A DNA stretch of 64,000 nt from Bythopirellula goksoeyrii (lineage in GTDB: Bacteria; Planctomycetota; Planctomycetia; Pirellulales; Lacipirellulaceae), in the NCBI RefSeq assembly GCF_008065115.1, contig NZ_CP042913.1:3383658-3447657 (forward strand). The letters are read 5' to 3'. Made by a program: the position numbers and the translations under genes. Each line of letters begins with the position of its first letter. The stretch's first letter is position 1. Positions 45,818-55,081 of this stretch are shown here, piece after piece. The notes under the pieces are model-generated. The model was given only the letters and a program-made list of their open reading frames with translations. It searched no databases and was not told where the DNA came from.

Positions 45818-46141
45818 TCAATCTTCGCAAAGGCGGACAAGAATTTGCTCGCCTTCGACCTTGACTTCGTGAGAGCGGGTCGGCTTCGTAGCAGGCATGG
45901 TGAGTGCGGCACCGGTTTTGATGTCGAATTTGGCTCCGTGGCGGGGGCAAGCAATCGAGCCTTCTGTGGCGTCGAGCGGGCCTTCGCTCAACGGGCCGCC
46001 ATCGTGGGTACAAACGTCGTCGAGGGCATAGTAATGCCCTGCGGCGTGGATTAATACCACGAGTTGCTCGTCGACTTCTACTAGGAGCGAGCTTGGGTCG
46101 GCGATTTCCGATACTTTGGCGGCTTCGATGAATTCACTCAA
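45818..46141 (-). CDS. Rieske [2Fe-2S] ferredoxin-like protein
   Basis: The 107-aa protein has the Rieske ligand boxes CTHDGGPLSEG and CPRHGAKFDIKTG (C-x-H and C-x2-H) and is the size of NirD/BphF-type soluble ferredoxins. The start is a TTG at 46141, eight bases inside the preceding 64-aa gene, so translation may be coupled. In the SUF locus it may carry electrons for cluster assembly, or simply be a client; neither is shown. Confidence 0.88.
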   Translation of the reverse strand: MSEFIEAAKVSEIADPSSLLVEVDEQLVVLIHAAGHYYALDDVCTHDGGPLSEGPLDATEGSIACPRHGAKFDIKTGAALTMPATKPTRSHEVKVEGEQILVRLCED

Positions 46142-46328
46142 TGTTTGTATCTTTGGGTTTTTGAGGAAGAAAGTATTTCAAAATCATGATCTGAAAGACT
46201 AGTAGCCCTGGTATCAATAAGAAGCCAATGACCATTCCAGAATAAGAACCACCCGAAAGTGTGTAACAGCACAGAAAAGCAATGGCTCCCAATAGTAGTG
46301 CCAGATTGGTAGTGGTTAGTTTTGGCAT
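46134..46328 (-). CDS. 64-aa two-helix membrane protein in the SUF locus
   Basis: The protein has two hydrophobic helices (LALLLGAIAFLCCYTL and MVIGFLLIPGLLVFQIMILKYF) and a basic tail. ATG 46328 lies one base after the sufD stop; the gene ends eight bases inside the Rieske gene. No family recognised. Tight spacing on both sides supports a real gene, co-expressed with SUF. Confidence 0.6.
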   Translation of the reverse strand: MPKLTTTNLALLLGAIAFLCCYTLSGGSYSGMVIGFLLIPGLLVFQIMILKYFLPQKPKDTNIE

Positions 46329-46329
46329 T

Positions 46330-47649
46330 TCATTCTTCGATGTCCCGTACCCGCCTTCCAATAGCTTCGCCCAATGCGTCACGCACACTTTCAATCGTGA
46401 TTCGATCAAACACCTGCTGGAAGAAACCGGTGACGATCATCCGCACCGCTTCCTGACGCGTGTAGCCGCGAGTCATGGCATAGAACAATTGCTGATCGTC
46501 CACGCGGCCACTGGTGCTGCCGTGAGTGCAGCGGACATCGTCGGCCTCGATCTCCAGACCGGGGATCGAATCGGCGCGGGCCGCTGTGGAAAGCATCAGG
46601 TTGTCGTTTCGCTGATAGGCGTCGGTGCGTTGGGCTGCTTCGTCGACCTTGATCATTCCTCGCCAAACGGTTCGTGATTTGTCCTGGAGAGCCGCCTTGT
46701 AGAGCAGATCGCTCCGGCAGTAGGGAGCCTTGTGATGCTGGTGGGTGTTGTAGCAGAGATGTTGCTTGCCATGGGTGAACATCACGCCATTGACCTGGGC
46801 CTCGGCGTCTTGCCCTGTGAGTGCGACATGCTGATTCACCTTTGCCAGGCGTGCTCCCAAGGCGCCGATAGTCCACTGCAAACCGGCATTCGCCCCGACG
46901 TGACCCATCTGGTGGGCGAAGTGCCACACGCCGTTGCCCCAGTTTTGAAGATTGACGTAGCGGAGGCGAGCTTCTTTCTCGACGATCAGCTCGATCGAAC
47001 CACAATGCATGCCGCCTGCTTCAGGCTCGGTGCTGGCGGTTTCGGTAAGCAAAGTGGCTTCGGCTCCGGAATCAAGAATCACGAGGGTCTTGCCGAGATC
47101 GACTCCTCCGGCGGACATCACCGAGAAGGAATGGAATGGGTTGGCAACTTTGACTCCCTTGGGGACGAAGAGCACATTCGCACCGCTCCACAGCGCGGCA
47201 TTAAGTGCCGAGAATTTATCCTGATTGGGATCGATCAGCTGTCGCTCGATGTACGGACGCAACAGATCGCCATGTTCCTTCACCAAGTCATCGAGACTGC
47301 CAAACAGAACGCCTTTTTTGGCCCATTCGTCAGCAAGTTCGCTGGAAAGGCTGCGGCTGTCTAGCGAAACACTTTGACCAGCGAGGTCAACTCCTGTCGC
47401 AAGCAGTGGGGAGGGCATCGTAGCCGGTACTTCTGCTTCGGCAAAGGGAGCAAAACGATCGAAGTGGAACAGACGGATATCGGTCCGCATCCATTCTTCG
47501 TCCTTCTTATTTGGCATGCCAAGACTGTTGAACTGTTTCCAGGCAGCCACACGACGATCCGTGAGCCAACCCGGTTCATCGCGTTCGGCGAGAAACGCAT
47601 CAAAAACTTCTTGGCTAAAACCGGTGGTAGGCGACGCAGTAGCAATCAT
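46330..47649 (-). CDS. sufD: Fe-S cluster assembly protein SufD
   Basis: The 439-aa scaffold subunit has the SufBD core of beta-helix repeats and the C-terminal motif CTHGSTSGRVDDQQLFYAMTRG. The N-terminal PGWLTDRRVAAWKQF is typical of SufD. SufD pairs with SufB and SufC for cluster assembly. In this locus it is separated from sufB by a Uma2 gene. Confidence 0.93.
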   Translation of the reverse strand: MIATASPTTGFSQEVFDAFLAERDEPGWLTDRRVAAWKQFNSLGMPNKKDEEWMRTDIRLFHFDRFAPFAEAEVPATMPSPLLATGVDLAGQSVSLDSRSLSSELADEWAKKGVLFGSLDDLVKEHGDLLRPYIERQLIDPNQDKFSALNAALWSGANVLFVPKGVKVANPFHSFSVMSAGGVDLGKTLVILDSGAEATLLTETASTEPEAGGMHCGSIELIVEKEARLRYVNLQNWGNGVWHFAHQMGHVGANAGLQWTIGALGARLAKVNQHVALTGQDAEAQVNGVMFTHGKQHLCYNTHQHHKAPYCRSDLLYKAALQDKSRTVWRGMIKVDEAAQRTDAYQRNDNLMLSTAARADSIPGLEIEADDVRCTHGSTSGRVDDQQLFYAMTRGYTRQEAVRMIVTGFFQQVFDRITIESVRDALGEAIGRRVRDIEE

Positions 47650-47688
47650 TCAAGATCTGTCAGTTGTTGGTGGGGTTGTTCGTTTCAA

Positions 47689-48231
47689 TTATTCAAAAAG
47701 GTTTTCGACAGGAAACGTCCAGCCGGGGACGGCGGGTTCGGCTTCGGCGGTCTCAATCTTGCGGTAAACGGTTGATTCACTGGGGGTGGATGCTCGGAAG
47801 ACTCGGATGACGTCTTCGCCGAGGAGATCAACGTCCCAGACGACCTTCGTCCCGGCGGCAAAATAATCGGCTCGCTTTTCGGCCATCTCCCGCTCGGCTG
47901 CGGGGCCGTAGTCTCCTTCGCTACGTACTTCAACAGCGAAGTCGGGGGCCTGAGGTAGAAACTTCATCTTCGCACGAGGCCCTGTATAGTAAGCTGCGTC
48001 AGGACTAAAGGATTTGCGGTTGGGAAGATTCACTAAGAAGGCGACATTATCTGTGTATACTCGTCCGCCGTTAACTTTTGCATACGAATGAAGGCTAACA
48101 AAGATTTCGCCCGCAGCGAAATTTGGCATATCTCCTGTCGGACTCATATGTACAATCTCCCCACCGACCAACTCAGCCTTGCCATCGACCTTGTAGAGAT
48201 CGTCAACAGTCGCTTGCGAACCAATAGCCAT
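47689..48231 (-). CDS. Uma2-family (DUF820) putative nuclease within the suf operon
   Basis: The 180-aa protein has the Uma2 restriction-endonuclease-like fold: VGGEIVHMSPTG, SFSPDAAYY (catalytic D region), PDFAVEVRSEGD (E-x-x region) and KRADYFAAGTKVVWDVD. These families are numerous in planctomycetes and cyanobacteria, with unclear function. It sits between sufB (20-base gap) and sufD (39-base gap) on the same strand, so it is likely to be co-transcribed. No toxin partner or transposon trace is seen. Confidence 0.88.
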   Translation of the reverse strand: MAIGSQATVDDLYKVDGKAELVGGEIVHMSPTGDMPNFAAGEIFVSLHSYAKVNGGRVYTDNVAFLVNLPNRKSFSPDAAYYTGPRAKMKFLPQAPDFAVEVRSEGDYGPAAEREMAEKRADYFAAGTKVVWDVDLLGEDVIRVFRASTPSESTVYRKIETAEAEPAVPGWTFPVENLFE

Positions 48232-48251
48232 AAGTCACCTCACAATGCCTC

Positions 48252-49658
48252 TTAGCCGACGCTGCCTTCCATTTGCAGCTCGATTAGCCGATTCATTTCG
48301 ACGGCGTACTCCATGGGGAGTTCTTTGATCAGCGGCTCGATGAATCCGCTGACGATCATTGAGCTCGCCTCCGCTTCGCTAAGGCCACGGCTCATCAAGT
48401 AGAAGAGCTGCTCCTCGCCGATGCGCGAAACACTGGCTTCGTGCTCGATCTGCACGTCTTGCTCTTCAACCTCGATGTAAGGGTAGGTGTCACTACGGCT
48501 GTCGGCATCGAGAATCAGGGCATCGCAGACGACGTTGCTTTTGCAGTCGGTCGCACCCTTTTCCACTTTGCACAAGCCACGGTAACTGCTGCGGCCACCG
48601 TTCTTGCTGATACTCTTGGAAATAATTCGGCTCTTGGTGTGCGGGGCACAATGTACCACCTTTGCACCGGCGTCCTGATGTTGGCCTTTTGAGGAAAACG
48701 CAATCGACAGAATCTCACCGCGAGCACCGGGCTCCATCATATAAACGGCTGGGTACTTCATCGTGAGGTGGCTCCCCAGATTGCCATCGATCCATTCCAT
48801 GAGGGAATCCTGATAGGCAACGGCTCGCTTCGTCACGAGGTTATAGATGTTGTTGGCCCAGTTCTGAATCGTCGTATAGCGGGCACGGCCATTTTTCTTG
48901 ACGATCACTTCAACCACGGCCGAGTGGAGACTCTCGGTGGTGTACATCGGCGCTGTGCAGCCTTCGACGTAATGTACCGATGCCCCTTCGTCGACGATGA
49001 TCAGCGTGCGCTCAAATTGCCCCATCTGCTCGGCATTGATGCGGAAGTAGGCCTGGAGCGGGAAATCAATATGTACGCCCGGCGGCACATAGATGAAGGA
49101 TCCACCAGACCAGACAGCCGAGTTGAGGGCGGCGAACTTGTTGTCCGAAGGAGGAATGATCTTCCCAAAGTATTCCCGGAGAATCTCGGGATGCTCTCGG
49201 ACGGCCGTGTCAGTGTCGGTGAAGATGACACCCTTATTTCCCAGGTCTTCCTGGAGAGAGCCATAGACGACTTCACTCTCGAATTGTGCTTTGACGCCGG
49301 CAAGGTATTTTTTCTCGGCTTCGGGGATGCCCAATTTGTCGAAGGTTTCTTTAATGTCTTGCGGGACATCGTCCCAGGTCTTTCCCTGCTGGTCGGCAGG
49401 TTTCAGGTAGTAGTAGATGTCCTGAAAGTCGATCGCGATGTCGCCACCCCATTTGGGCATGGGCTTCGATTCAAAGATTTTGAATGATTCGAGGCGAAAA
49501 TCCCGCATCCAGGCAGGTTCGTTTTTCATCTCGGAAATCTGCGCAACGATCTCTTTATTCAAACCCCTTTGGGCCTTGAACACATCGTGAGATGGAGTGA
49601 TGAAATCGTACTTATTGATTTCACCTGCGGTTACGTCTTGAGAAATATCAGTAGCCAT
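48252..49658 (-). CDS. sufB: Fe-S cluster assembly protein SufB
   Basis: The 468-aa SufB scaffold has [20 protein letters not shown] near the N-terminus, [20 protein letters not shown], and the C-terminal [24 protein letters not shown] 49658 is used; it has AAGGGTG seven bases upstream, and the GTG three codons earlier is less likely. SufB receives sulfur and builds the cluster with SufC and SufD. Confidence 0.95.
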   Translation of the reverse strand: MATDISQDVTAGEINKYDFITPSHDVFKAQRGLNKEIVAQISEMKNEPAWMRDFRLESFKIFESKPMPKWGGDIAIDFQDIYYYLKPADQQGKTWDDVPQDIKETFDKLGIPEAEKKYLAGVKAQFESEVVYGSLQEDLGNKGVIFTDTDTAVREHPEILREYFGKIIPPSDNKFAALNSAVWSGGSFIYVPPGVHIDFPLQAYFRINAEQMGQFERTLIIVDEGASVHYVEGCTAPMYTTESLHSAVVEVIVKKNGRARYTTIQNWANNIYNLVTKRAVAYQDSLMEWIDGNLGSHLTMKYPAVYMMEPGARGEILSIAFSSKGQHQDAGAKVVHCAPHTKSRIISKSISKNGGRSSYRGLCKVEKGATDCKSNVVCDALILDADSRSDTYPYIEVEEQDVQIEHEASVSRIGEEQLFYLMSRGLSEAEASSMIVSGFIEPLIKELPMEYAVEMNRLIELQMEGSVG

Positions 49659-49702
49659 TATATTCACCCTTCTCTTGCGAGAATTGAAGGCTCAAAAGTG
49701 TT

Positions 49703-50515
49703 CTAAACTGCTTCTGCTTCGGCCATCACTTGCTCAGCAACGGCTGCTTCAGGATAACTGGCACGAATCCGGTCGTAGCCATCTGTGTAAAGTTCGTGGG
49801 CGAGTTCCACGCCACCTGTTTCGACGATCTTGCCGCCGAGCATCACATGGGTGAAGTCAGGCGTATTCTGATCAAGCAGTTTGTCGTGGTGCGTTATGAT
49901 CAGAATGCCCATCTGGTCGCTGCCAATCTCAGCAATGCTCTGGCTGGCCAGCTTCACGGCATCGACGTCGAGACCGCTGTCGGTCTCGTCGAGGATGGCG
50001 AATTTTGGTTTGAGCATAGCCATTTGAAGGATTTCAGCACGCTTCATCTCACCGCCTGAAAAACCATCGTTCACATAGCGGCGAGCAAACTCGGTGTCCA
50101 TCCTAAGTTGTCCCATCTTCTCGGTCAGCTCTTTGCGGAACTGACGCATGGGTATCAATTCCTCTCCCTCTTTGCGTTCAGGATTGCGAACGTTGGTTGT
50201 CGCATGACGGAGGAAGTCGGCCATCTTCACGCCGGGAATCGCCATCGGACGTTGGAAGGCCATGAAGATGCCGGCGCGGGCGCGTTCGGTCGCGTCCCAC
50301 TCGGATATGTCAACGCCGTTGAGCTCAATCGTCCCCTCGGTCACTTCGTAATTGGGGTGACCCATAATGACGTTGCCCAGCGTACTCTTGCCCGATCCGT
50401 TAGGACCCATCAGAGCGTGTGTTTCGCCACGATTGATCGTGAGATTTACGCCGCGCAAGATTGGTTTGCCTTCGACGGACACATGGAGATTCGTAATTTT
50501 AAGTGTTTCAGACAT
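49703..50515 (-). CDS. sufC: Fe-S cluster assembly ATPase SufC
   Basis: The 270-aa ABC-type ATPase has Walker A GPNGSGKST (37-45), signature FSGGEMKRAEIL, Walker B FAILDETDSGLDVDA and H-loop THHDKL. SufC drives the SufBCD scaffold. It is the first of the assembly genes in the locus, 60 bases after nuoB. Confidence 0.96.
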   Translation of the reverse strand: MSETLKITNLHVSVEGKPILRGVNLTINRGETHALMGPNGSGKSTLGNVIMGHPNYEVTEGTIELNGVDISEWDATERARAGIFMAFQRPMAIPGVKMADFLRHATTNVRNPERKEGEELIPMRQFRKELTEKMGQLRMDTEFARRYVNDGFSGGEMKRAEILQMAMLKPKFAILDETDSGLDVDAVKLASQSIAEIGSDQMGILIITHHDKLLDQNTPDFTHVMLGGKIVETGGVELAHELYTDGYDRIRASYPEAAVAEQVMAEAEAV

Positions 50516-50575
50516 TGAGTGGTGAGTGGTTAATGGTCAGTGGTCAGGTAGCCGCGATGCTGAGCACCGCAGGTC

Positions 50576-51196
50576 TTACCCAGTAATCTTCTGGTGATCG
50601 TAGACAGGTTCAGTGTCGATGGGGCTGTAAACATAGCCACTGTGGTGAGGCATAGGGAGCTCGTCTTCCAGCTTGCGGCCTAATTGCCCGGTGCCAGCGC
50701 TGCCGGCCATTTTGGCGATTTTATGCCCCTTGATCTTGTCTTGAATTCTCATCAGGCCTTCGAGCAAGGATTCAGGACGTGGTGGGCAGCCTGGGACGTA
50801 AACATCGACCGGTACGACTAGGTCGACACCCTTCACGACATGGTAGCCGTACTTGAAGTAAGGACCGCCCCCCACAGTGCAGGCACCCATTGCAATGACA
50901 AACTTAGGATCCGGCATCAGGTTGTAGAGTCGTCTCACTCGGCTAGCCATTTTGTACGTTACAGTGCCCGCGACGATCATCAAGTCCGCCTGGCGCGGTG
51001 TGGCTCGAAACGCACCAGCTCCAAAACGATCAAGATCAAATCTACTCGCGCCTGCAGCCATCATCTCGATGGCACAACAGGCAAGTCCAAACGTCATCGG
51101 CCAAATGCTCGATTGACGAGCCCAATTGATTGCCTGCTCGACGGTCGTCGTGACCACGTTCTCTTCAAAACGTCCTTCAATCCATGGCTGTGGCAT
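50576..51196 (-). CDS. nuoB: NADH-quinone oxidoreductase subunit B, isolated copy
   Basis: The 206-aa protein is NuoB/PSST, which holds cluster N2 of complex I. The ligands are the CC pair in [11 protein letters not shown], Cys in [12 protein letters not shown] and Cys in [13 protein letters not shown]. The C-terminus extends ~35 residues past the core. No other nuo gene is in the window. It lies between sufR and sufC on the same strand, with no other gene between, so it may share SufR control. Confidence 0.93.
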   Translation of the reverse strand: MPQPWIEGRFEENVVTTTVEQAINWARQSSIWPMTFGLACCAIEMMAAGASRFDLDRFGAGAFRATPRQADLMIVAGTVTYKMASRVRRLYNLMPDPKFVIAMGACTVGGGPYFKYGYHVVKGVDLVVPVDVYVPGCPPRPESLLEGLMRIQDKIKGHKIAKMAGSAGTGQLGRKLEDELPMPHHSGYVYSPIDTEPVYDHQKITG

Positions 51197-51321
51197 AATT
51201 CTTCTCTTTTACTCTTTTGCATTTGTTCGTGGGGTTATTCTTCCCCGGTCGGCTTCCCAAAGAACCGCCAGAATCCGTCAAGGTTATCATTCTCTCCAAG
51301 GGGTTGCTAGTATCGCAAGGT

Positions 51322-51987
51322 TTATAGTGTGGGTGCTGACCGGCCGTTCGTGTCGAAAGTGCAGTGCGTCGCTCCATCCAAGCGGCAGGAACTGAGTTTC
51401 AGCCCTTCTCCCAATACTTCCGAGAACAACATTTTTTCCATCGAGCAAACCGTTCGATCTTGCTCAGCCAGAGTCGGGTAGGGGCAGGCTAGGGCTGTCA
51501 GAACGGGAAGTTGGGAGCCATCGGTTTGCGTCACTTCAAACGGGACGTCCCGTTCACCCATTAGGGCTACCAGAGACTGCATTCGTTGTTCGATGGAGTC
51601 CCCTTGGATCCGATCGCGGTAGTGATCTGCCAACTGGGACACAATTCTCTTCAACAGGCCATAGCGAACATCAGGATCTTTAACGGCCCGGATTTCAGCC
51701 CACAGCACCCCCGCCAGATCTTCGTAGTTCGTGCCACTGGTGCGAACTCCGGCTGACGAAAGCGAATAACGATGGGTCGGTCGTCCCCGGCCAGCTTTCT
51801 CCGATTCCCGTTCGATTAATCCTTGTTCCATGAGCCGAGTGAGGCGTTGCCTCACAGCAGTGGCGGTTACTCCGGTAAATTCAACGAGTTCACTAATTGA
51901 GGCCGCACCTTCCCGGCGAACGAACTCAATGATCTCTCGATCATTCGTCGAATTATCAACTCCATGCTGTAGGCTAGTTTCGGGCAT
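51322..51987 (-). CDS. sufR: SufR-like Fe-S-sensing transcriptional repressor
   Basis: The 221-aa protein has an N-terminal winged helix (residues ~16-62: ASISELVEFTGVTATAVRQR) and GRGRPTHRYSLS, then a C-terminal domain with cysteines C168, C181, C201 and C209. DeoR/ArsR-like regulators with such a Cys set bind a 4Fe-4S cluster and repress suf genes (SufR of cyanobacteria and actinobacteria). It heads the minus-strand SUF locus and is divergent from the NSS symporter. No CAAC-N6-GTTG box of the cyanobacterial type was found. Confidence 0.85.
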   Translation of the reverse strand: MPETSLQHGVDNSTNDREIIEFVRREGAASISELVEFTGVTATAVRQRLTRLMEQGLIERESEKAGRGRPTHRYSLSSAGVRTSGTNYEDLAGVLWAEIRAVKDPDVRYGLLKRIVSQLADHYRDRIQGDSIEQRMQSLVALMGERDVPFEVTQTDGSQLPVLTALACPYPTLAEQDRTVCSMEKMLFSEVLGEGLKLSSCRLDGATHCTFDTNGRSAPTL

Positions 51988-52031
51988 AAGTCGTTATATT
52001 GACAGTGTTTTTGATCGCTTCTCTATCGGTA

Positions 52032-52059
52032 ATCATATACGAATGGCGATTTTTGACAA
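52032..52059 (-). promoter_or_regulatory. Candidate promoter of sufR
   Basis: On the minus strand TTGTCA (52054-52059) and TATGAT (52032-52037) are separated by 16 bases. The -10 lies about 45 bases before the sufR ATG. Confidence 0.5.
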
Positions 52060-52081
52060 TGGATTATGTGAAAAATACTAC
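52053..52081 (+). promoter_or_regulatory. Candidate promoter of the NSS symporter
   Basis: TTGACA (52053-52058) and TACTAC (52076-52081) are 17 bases apart on the plus strand. The -35 overlaps the opposed -35 of sufR, so the two promoters would compete, and a regulator bound here could affect both. Confidence 0.45.
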
Positions 52082-52202
52082 TCGGTTTTCTGCGATTGGC
52101 GTAAAGTGTTGACCCAAAAGACTTTATCCGCTACAAGTAGCTGCGAGTTTGACGACCCTAGACCAAATCCCTCACCTATTCAAGACGCTTCGGAGTCCGC
52201 GC

Positions 52203-53753
52203 ATGAGCGATAGCAAATCACAAGGAGGTGACCAGTGGGGCTCTCGTATTGGGGTGATCTTGGCGGTAGCAGGTTCAGCGGTTGGGTTGGGAAACTTTCT
52301 GCGATTTCCCGGGCAAGCCGCCCAGAACGGTGGTGGGGCGTTTATGCTCCCCTACTTCGTTAGCCTGTTGATCCTAGGTATACCCCTCTGTTGGGCTGAG
52401 TGGACCATGGGCCGCTACGGCGGAACCAAGGGGTTCAATTCGGCACCGGGGATATTCCAAACTCTTTGGAAAAACCCGCTCGCCAAATATCTCGGCTCGA
52501 TCGCCTTGCTCATCCCGCTCGTGATCTACATGTATTACGTTGTGATCGAAGCCTGGTGCCTGGGCTATGCTTTTAACTATCTCACCGGTGATCTGATGTT
52601 GGGCGAGAATTCAAAAGAGTATTCCAACTTCTTTGATAAGTTTGTAGGTGCCAGTGCAGATGGCGCACTCTTTTCTGAGGGTGGTTCCAACCTCCTTGTC
52701 TTCTTGATATTCACGTTCGTGTTCAACTTCATACTCATCTATCGTGGCATCAGCAAAGGGATCGAGAGCTTCTGCAAGATTGCCATGCCGATCATGGTCA
52801 TCTGCGCATTGTGCGTCCTTGCGAGAGTCCTGACGCTCGGTAGCGAAAAAGTCTCCGCAGGTTTGGGAGCGATGTGGAATCCGAATACAGATTATCTCAT
52901 GCAGCCGAAGACTTGGCTGGCAGCCTCAGGACAGATTTTCTTTAGTCTATCGGTTGGCTTCGGTGTGATCATCAACTACGCCAGCTATCTCAAGAAAGAC
53001 GACGATATCGCATTGAGTGGTCTTTCTGCCAGCAGTATGAACGAGTTTTTCGAAGTCTGTCTCGGTGGGCTGATTACGCTGCCGGCGGCGTTTATCTTCT
53101 TAGGGGCTGCTGCTACAGAGCAAGGTACGTTTGGTCTTGGCTTCAATGCCTTGCCGAATGTCTTTGCGGTGATGCCCGGGGGACAGTTTTTCGGATTTCT
53201 GTGGTTCTTTATGTTGTTTATCGCTGCGATCACGAGTAGTCTCTCGATGCTTCAGCCAGTGATCGCGTTCTTCGAAGAAGGTCTGGGGCTTAAGCGACAC
53301 GCCTCGGCTGCGCTGCTGGGCTTGGTCTCAGCCATGGGGAGTGGTTTCGTCGTCTACTTCTCTAAAGGAATGGTGGCCCTGGACACGTTTGACTTCTGGG
53401 TAGGCACTATGTTTATTTTCATTCTCGCTATGTGCCAAGCAGTTATCTACGGTTGGATCTTCGGAATCGATCGAGGTCACGAAGAGTTGCATCGTGGAGC
53501 AAACATCCGTGTTCCCTGGTTTGTGCAACTCATGCTCAAGTACGTCACTCCTGGTTTTCTGTTTGCCATCTTCATTGGCATCTGCATCACTCAAGGTCCC
53601 GACTATGCCGAGACGTTGAGCAAGGGGGGTATTCCCTTGCTGTCGATCCTTTTTATCCTGACGATTTGGATATTCTTACTGCTCCTAATCAACATTGCGG
53701 GAAAACGTTGGATTGCTGAAGGACGTTTTCAAACTATTGCCCATGAGGACTAA
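52203..53753 (+). CDS. Neurotransmitter:sodium symporter (NSS family) transporter
   Basis: The 516-aa protein begins with [20 protein letters not shown] and [16 protein letters not shown], the NSS/LeuT signature covering TM1. Around twelve helices follow. NSS proteins use sodium to import amino acids or related solutes; the substrate is not predictable here. ATG 52203 avoids an implausible N-terminal extension. A 53-aa membrane peptide gene starts four bases after its stop. Confidence 0.92.
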   Translation: MSDSKSQGGDQWGSRIGVILAVAGSAVGLGNFLRFPGQAAQNGGGAFMLPYFVSLLILGIPLCWAEWTMGRYGGTKGFNSAPGIFQTLWKNPLAKYLGSIALLIPLVIYMYYVVIEAWCLGYAFNYLTGDLMLGENSKEYSNFFDKFVGASADGALFSEGGSNLLVFLIFTFVFNFILIYRGISKGIESFCKIAMPIMVICALCVLARVLTLGSEKVSAGLGAMWNPNTDYLMQPKTWLAASGQIFFSLSVGFGVIINYASYLKKDDDIALSGLSASSMNEFFEVCLGGLITLPAAFIFLGAAATEQGTFGLGFNALPNVFAVMPGGQFFGFLWFFMLFIAAITSSLSMLQPVIAFFEEGLGLKRHASAALLGLVSAMGSGFVVYFSKGMVALDTFDFWVGTMFIFILAMCQAVIYGWIFGIDRGHEELHRGANIRVPWFVQLMLKYVTPGFLFAIFIGICITQGPDYAETLSKGGIPLLSILFILTIWIFLLLLINIAGKRWIAEGRFQTIAHED

Positions 53754-53757
53754 TGCA

Positions 53758-53919
53758 ATGCAGCCTTCTGGTTGGTTTATCATGCTAATCTCCGTAGGAG
53801 CGGTGCTTTCTTTGGTGAGCTTCTGTTTGTTTCGCGTGCTAACACTGCCCGAATCGGAGATGGAAGATCTCGAAGGGCCACTTACGATAGATACTGGAGA
53901 TACCAGCGACGCGGATTGA
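53758..53919 (+). CDS. 53-aa single-helix protein, candidate NSS small subunit
   Basis: The peptide has a single transmembrane helix (GWFIMLISVGAVLSLVSFCL) and an acidic tail (SEMEDLEGPLTIDTGDTSDAD). GAGGA is eight bases before ATG 53758, and it starts just after the NSS symporter stop. Small one-helix subunits such as MetS are known to accompany NSS transporters, so an accessory role is plausible. Sequence similarity to MetS could not be tested. Confidence 0.6.
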   Translation: MQPSGWFIMLISVGAVLSLVSFCLFRVLTLPESEMEDLEGPLTIDTGDTSDAD

Positions 53920-53958
53920 GATTCCGTGCCATGTCGCGCTGGGGCTTGGAAAGCGCGG

Positions 53959-54996
53959 CTAACCAACCGGGAAAAAGCTCTCAACCACTTGGTTGAATTC
54001 TTGGGGAGTAACAACTGTCCCCACGTGCTTGCGAAATTCCCTTGCACCGTGACGGCCTTGGGCGTAGCAGCAGGCGAATTTGCGCATTAGCATAGTTCCT
54101 CTCTCATCGCCAAAGCGCTCACACACCAACTCATAGTGGTGAAGCATCAATTGCTTTTCTTCGGCAAGCGTGGGATCAGGAGGTATGGGCTCACCTCGAA
54201 TGGCTGCCGCAGCTTGCGCGAAGAGCCAAGGTTTGCTGAGCGATGCGCGCGCGATCATTACACCATCAACTCCATAGCGTTGGAACGCATCAACCACTTT
54301 TTGAGCCGAATCGAGATCGCCATTGCCGATCAGCGGAATTTTGTGGAGATGGGATTTAATCTCCGCGATGCCATCCCAGTCAGCGGAGCCACGGAACATG
54401 TCGGCGGCAGTGCGACCATGCACAGTAAGGGCAGCAGCCCCGGCCCCCTCGACAACCTGGGCAATCTCGCAGGCATTGATGGACTCGCGCGTGCAACCAA
54501 GCCGAATCTTGGCCGTGACAGGCGTTGGAGCACAGGCTGCGACGACTTGCTCGATGATGTCGCCCATTCGCTCGGGATGTTTGAGAAGGTAGGATCCACT
54601 GTGTGCTTTTTGCGTCACTTGTCGGACAGGGCAGCCAAAATTGATGTCGACGACACTCACGGCGTATTCGCCGGCAAGTCGTGCTCCGACTTTGGCAAGT
54701 GTGGCCGGTTCATTGTCCCAAATCTGCACGGCCAGCGGTCGGGGTTCTTCGGCGACTCCCCAGAGGCGATCGGGATGCTCAGCTTCCTGCTCATCAAGCC
54801 AGACAAAACCCCGAGCGTTGACCATTTCGGTCGCCAACAACCCCGCCCCGCCATATTCGCGGACGATTTGCCGAAAGGCAAAATTGGTAAACCCCGCCAT
54901 TGGGGCCTGCAAAATTGGCGGATCGATTAGCAGCGGACCGATGTAGAATGGCGCGGCTAGAGGGCGGCAGGCGATGGATTCGAGAGTGGGGGACAT
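53959..54996 (-). CDS. dus: tRNA-dihydrouridine synthase
   Basis: The 345-aa FMN enzyme reduces uridines in tRNA. LQAPMAGFTNFAFRQI, INFGCPVRQVTQKAHSGSYL (catalytic Cys), VTAKIRLG, LTVHGRTAADMFRGSADWDG and LIGNGDLDS are the standard motifs. It resembles the DusB group. ATG 54996 is used instead of an upstream TTG. Confidence 0.94.
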   Translation of the reverse strand: MSPTLESIACRPLAAPFYIGPLLIDPPILQAPMAGFTNFAFRQIVREYGGAGLLATEMVNARGFVWLDEQEAEHPDRLWGVAEEPRPLAVQIWDNEPATLAKVGARLAGEYAVSVVDINFGCPVRQVTQKAHSGSYLLKHPERMGDIIEQVVAACAPTPVTAKIRLGCTRESINACEIAQVVEGAGAAALTVHGRTAADMFRGSADWDGIAEIKSHLHKIPLIGNGDLDSAQKVVDAFQRYGVDGVMIARASLSKPWLFAQAAAAIRGEPIPPDPTLAEEKQLMLHHYELVCERFGDERGTMLMRKFACCYAQGRHGAREFRKHVGTVVTPQEFNQVVESFFPVG

Positions 54997-55081
54997 GCAG
55001 CCATGGTACAACGAAAGCAGTGATATCGAAAACCCGACCAGCTTGCTATGCAGCCCGCCTCGGAGGATCTCTAATAAGCGT

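Noticed and set aside
46732-47364. 210-codon plus-strand frame opposite sufD
   Set aside because: Antisense shadow of sufD.
48768-49487. 239-codon plus-strand frame opposite sufB
   Set aside because: Antisense to a certain gene, with no recognisable domain or ribosome site.
50516-50575. AGTGGT-rich stretch between nuoB and sufC
   Set aside because: Short imperfect repeats (AGTGGT, GGTCAGTGG) of a kind common in such intergenic DNA; not enough for a named element.
54136-54930. 264-codon plus-strand frame opposite dus
   Set aside because: Shadow of the dihydrouridine synthase gene; no family features.
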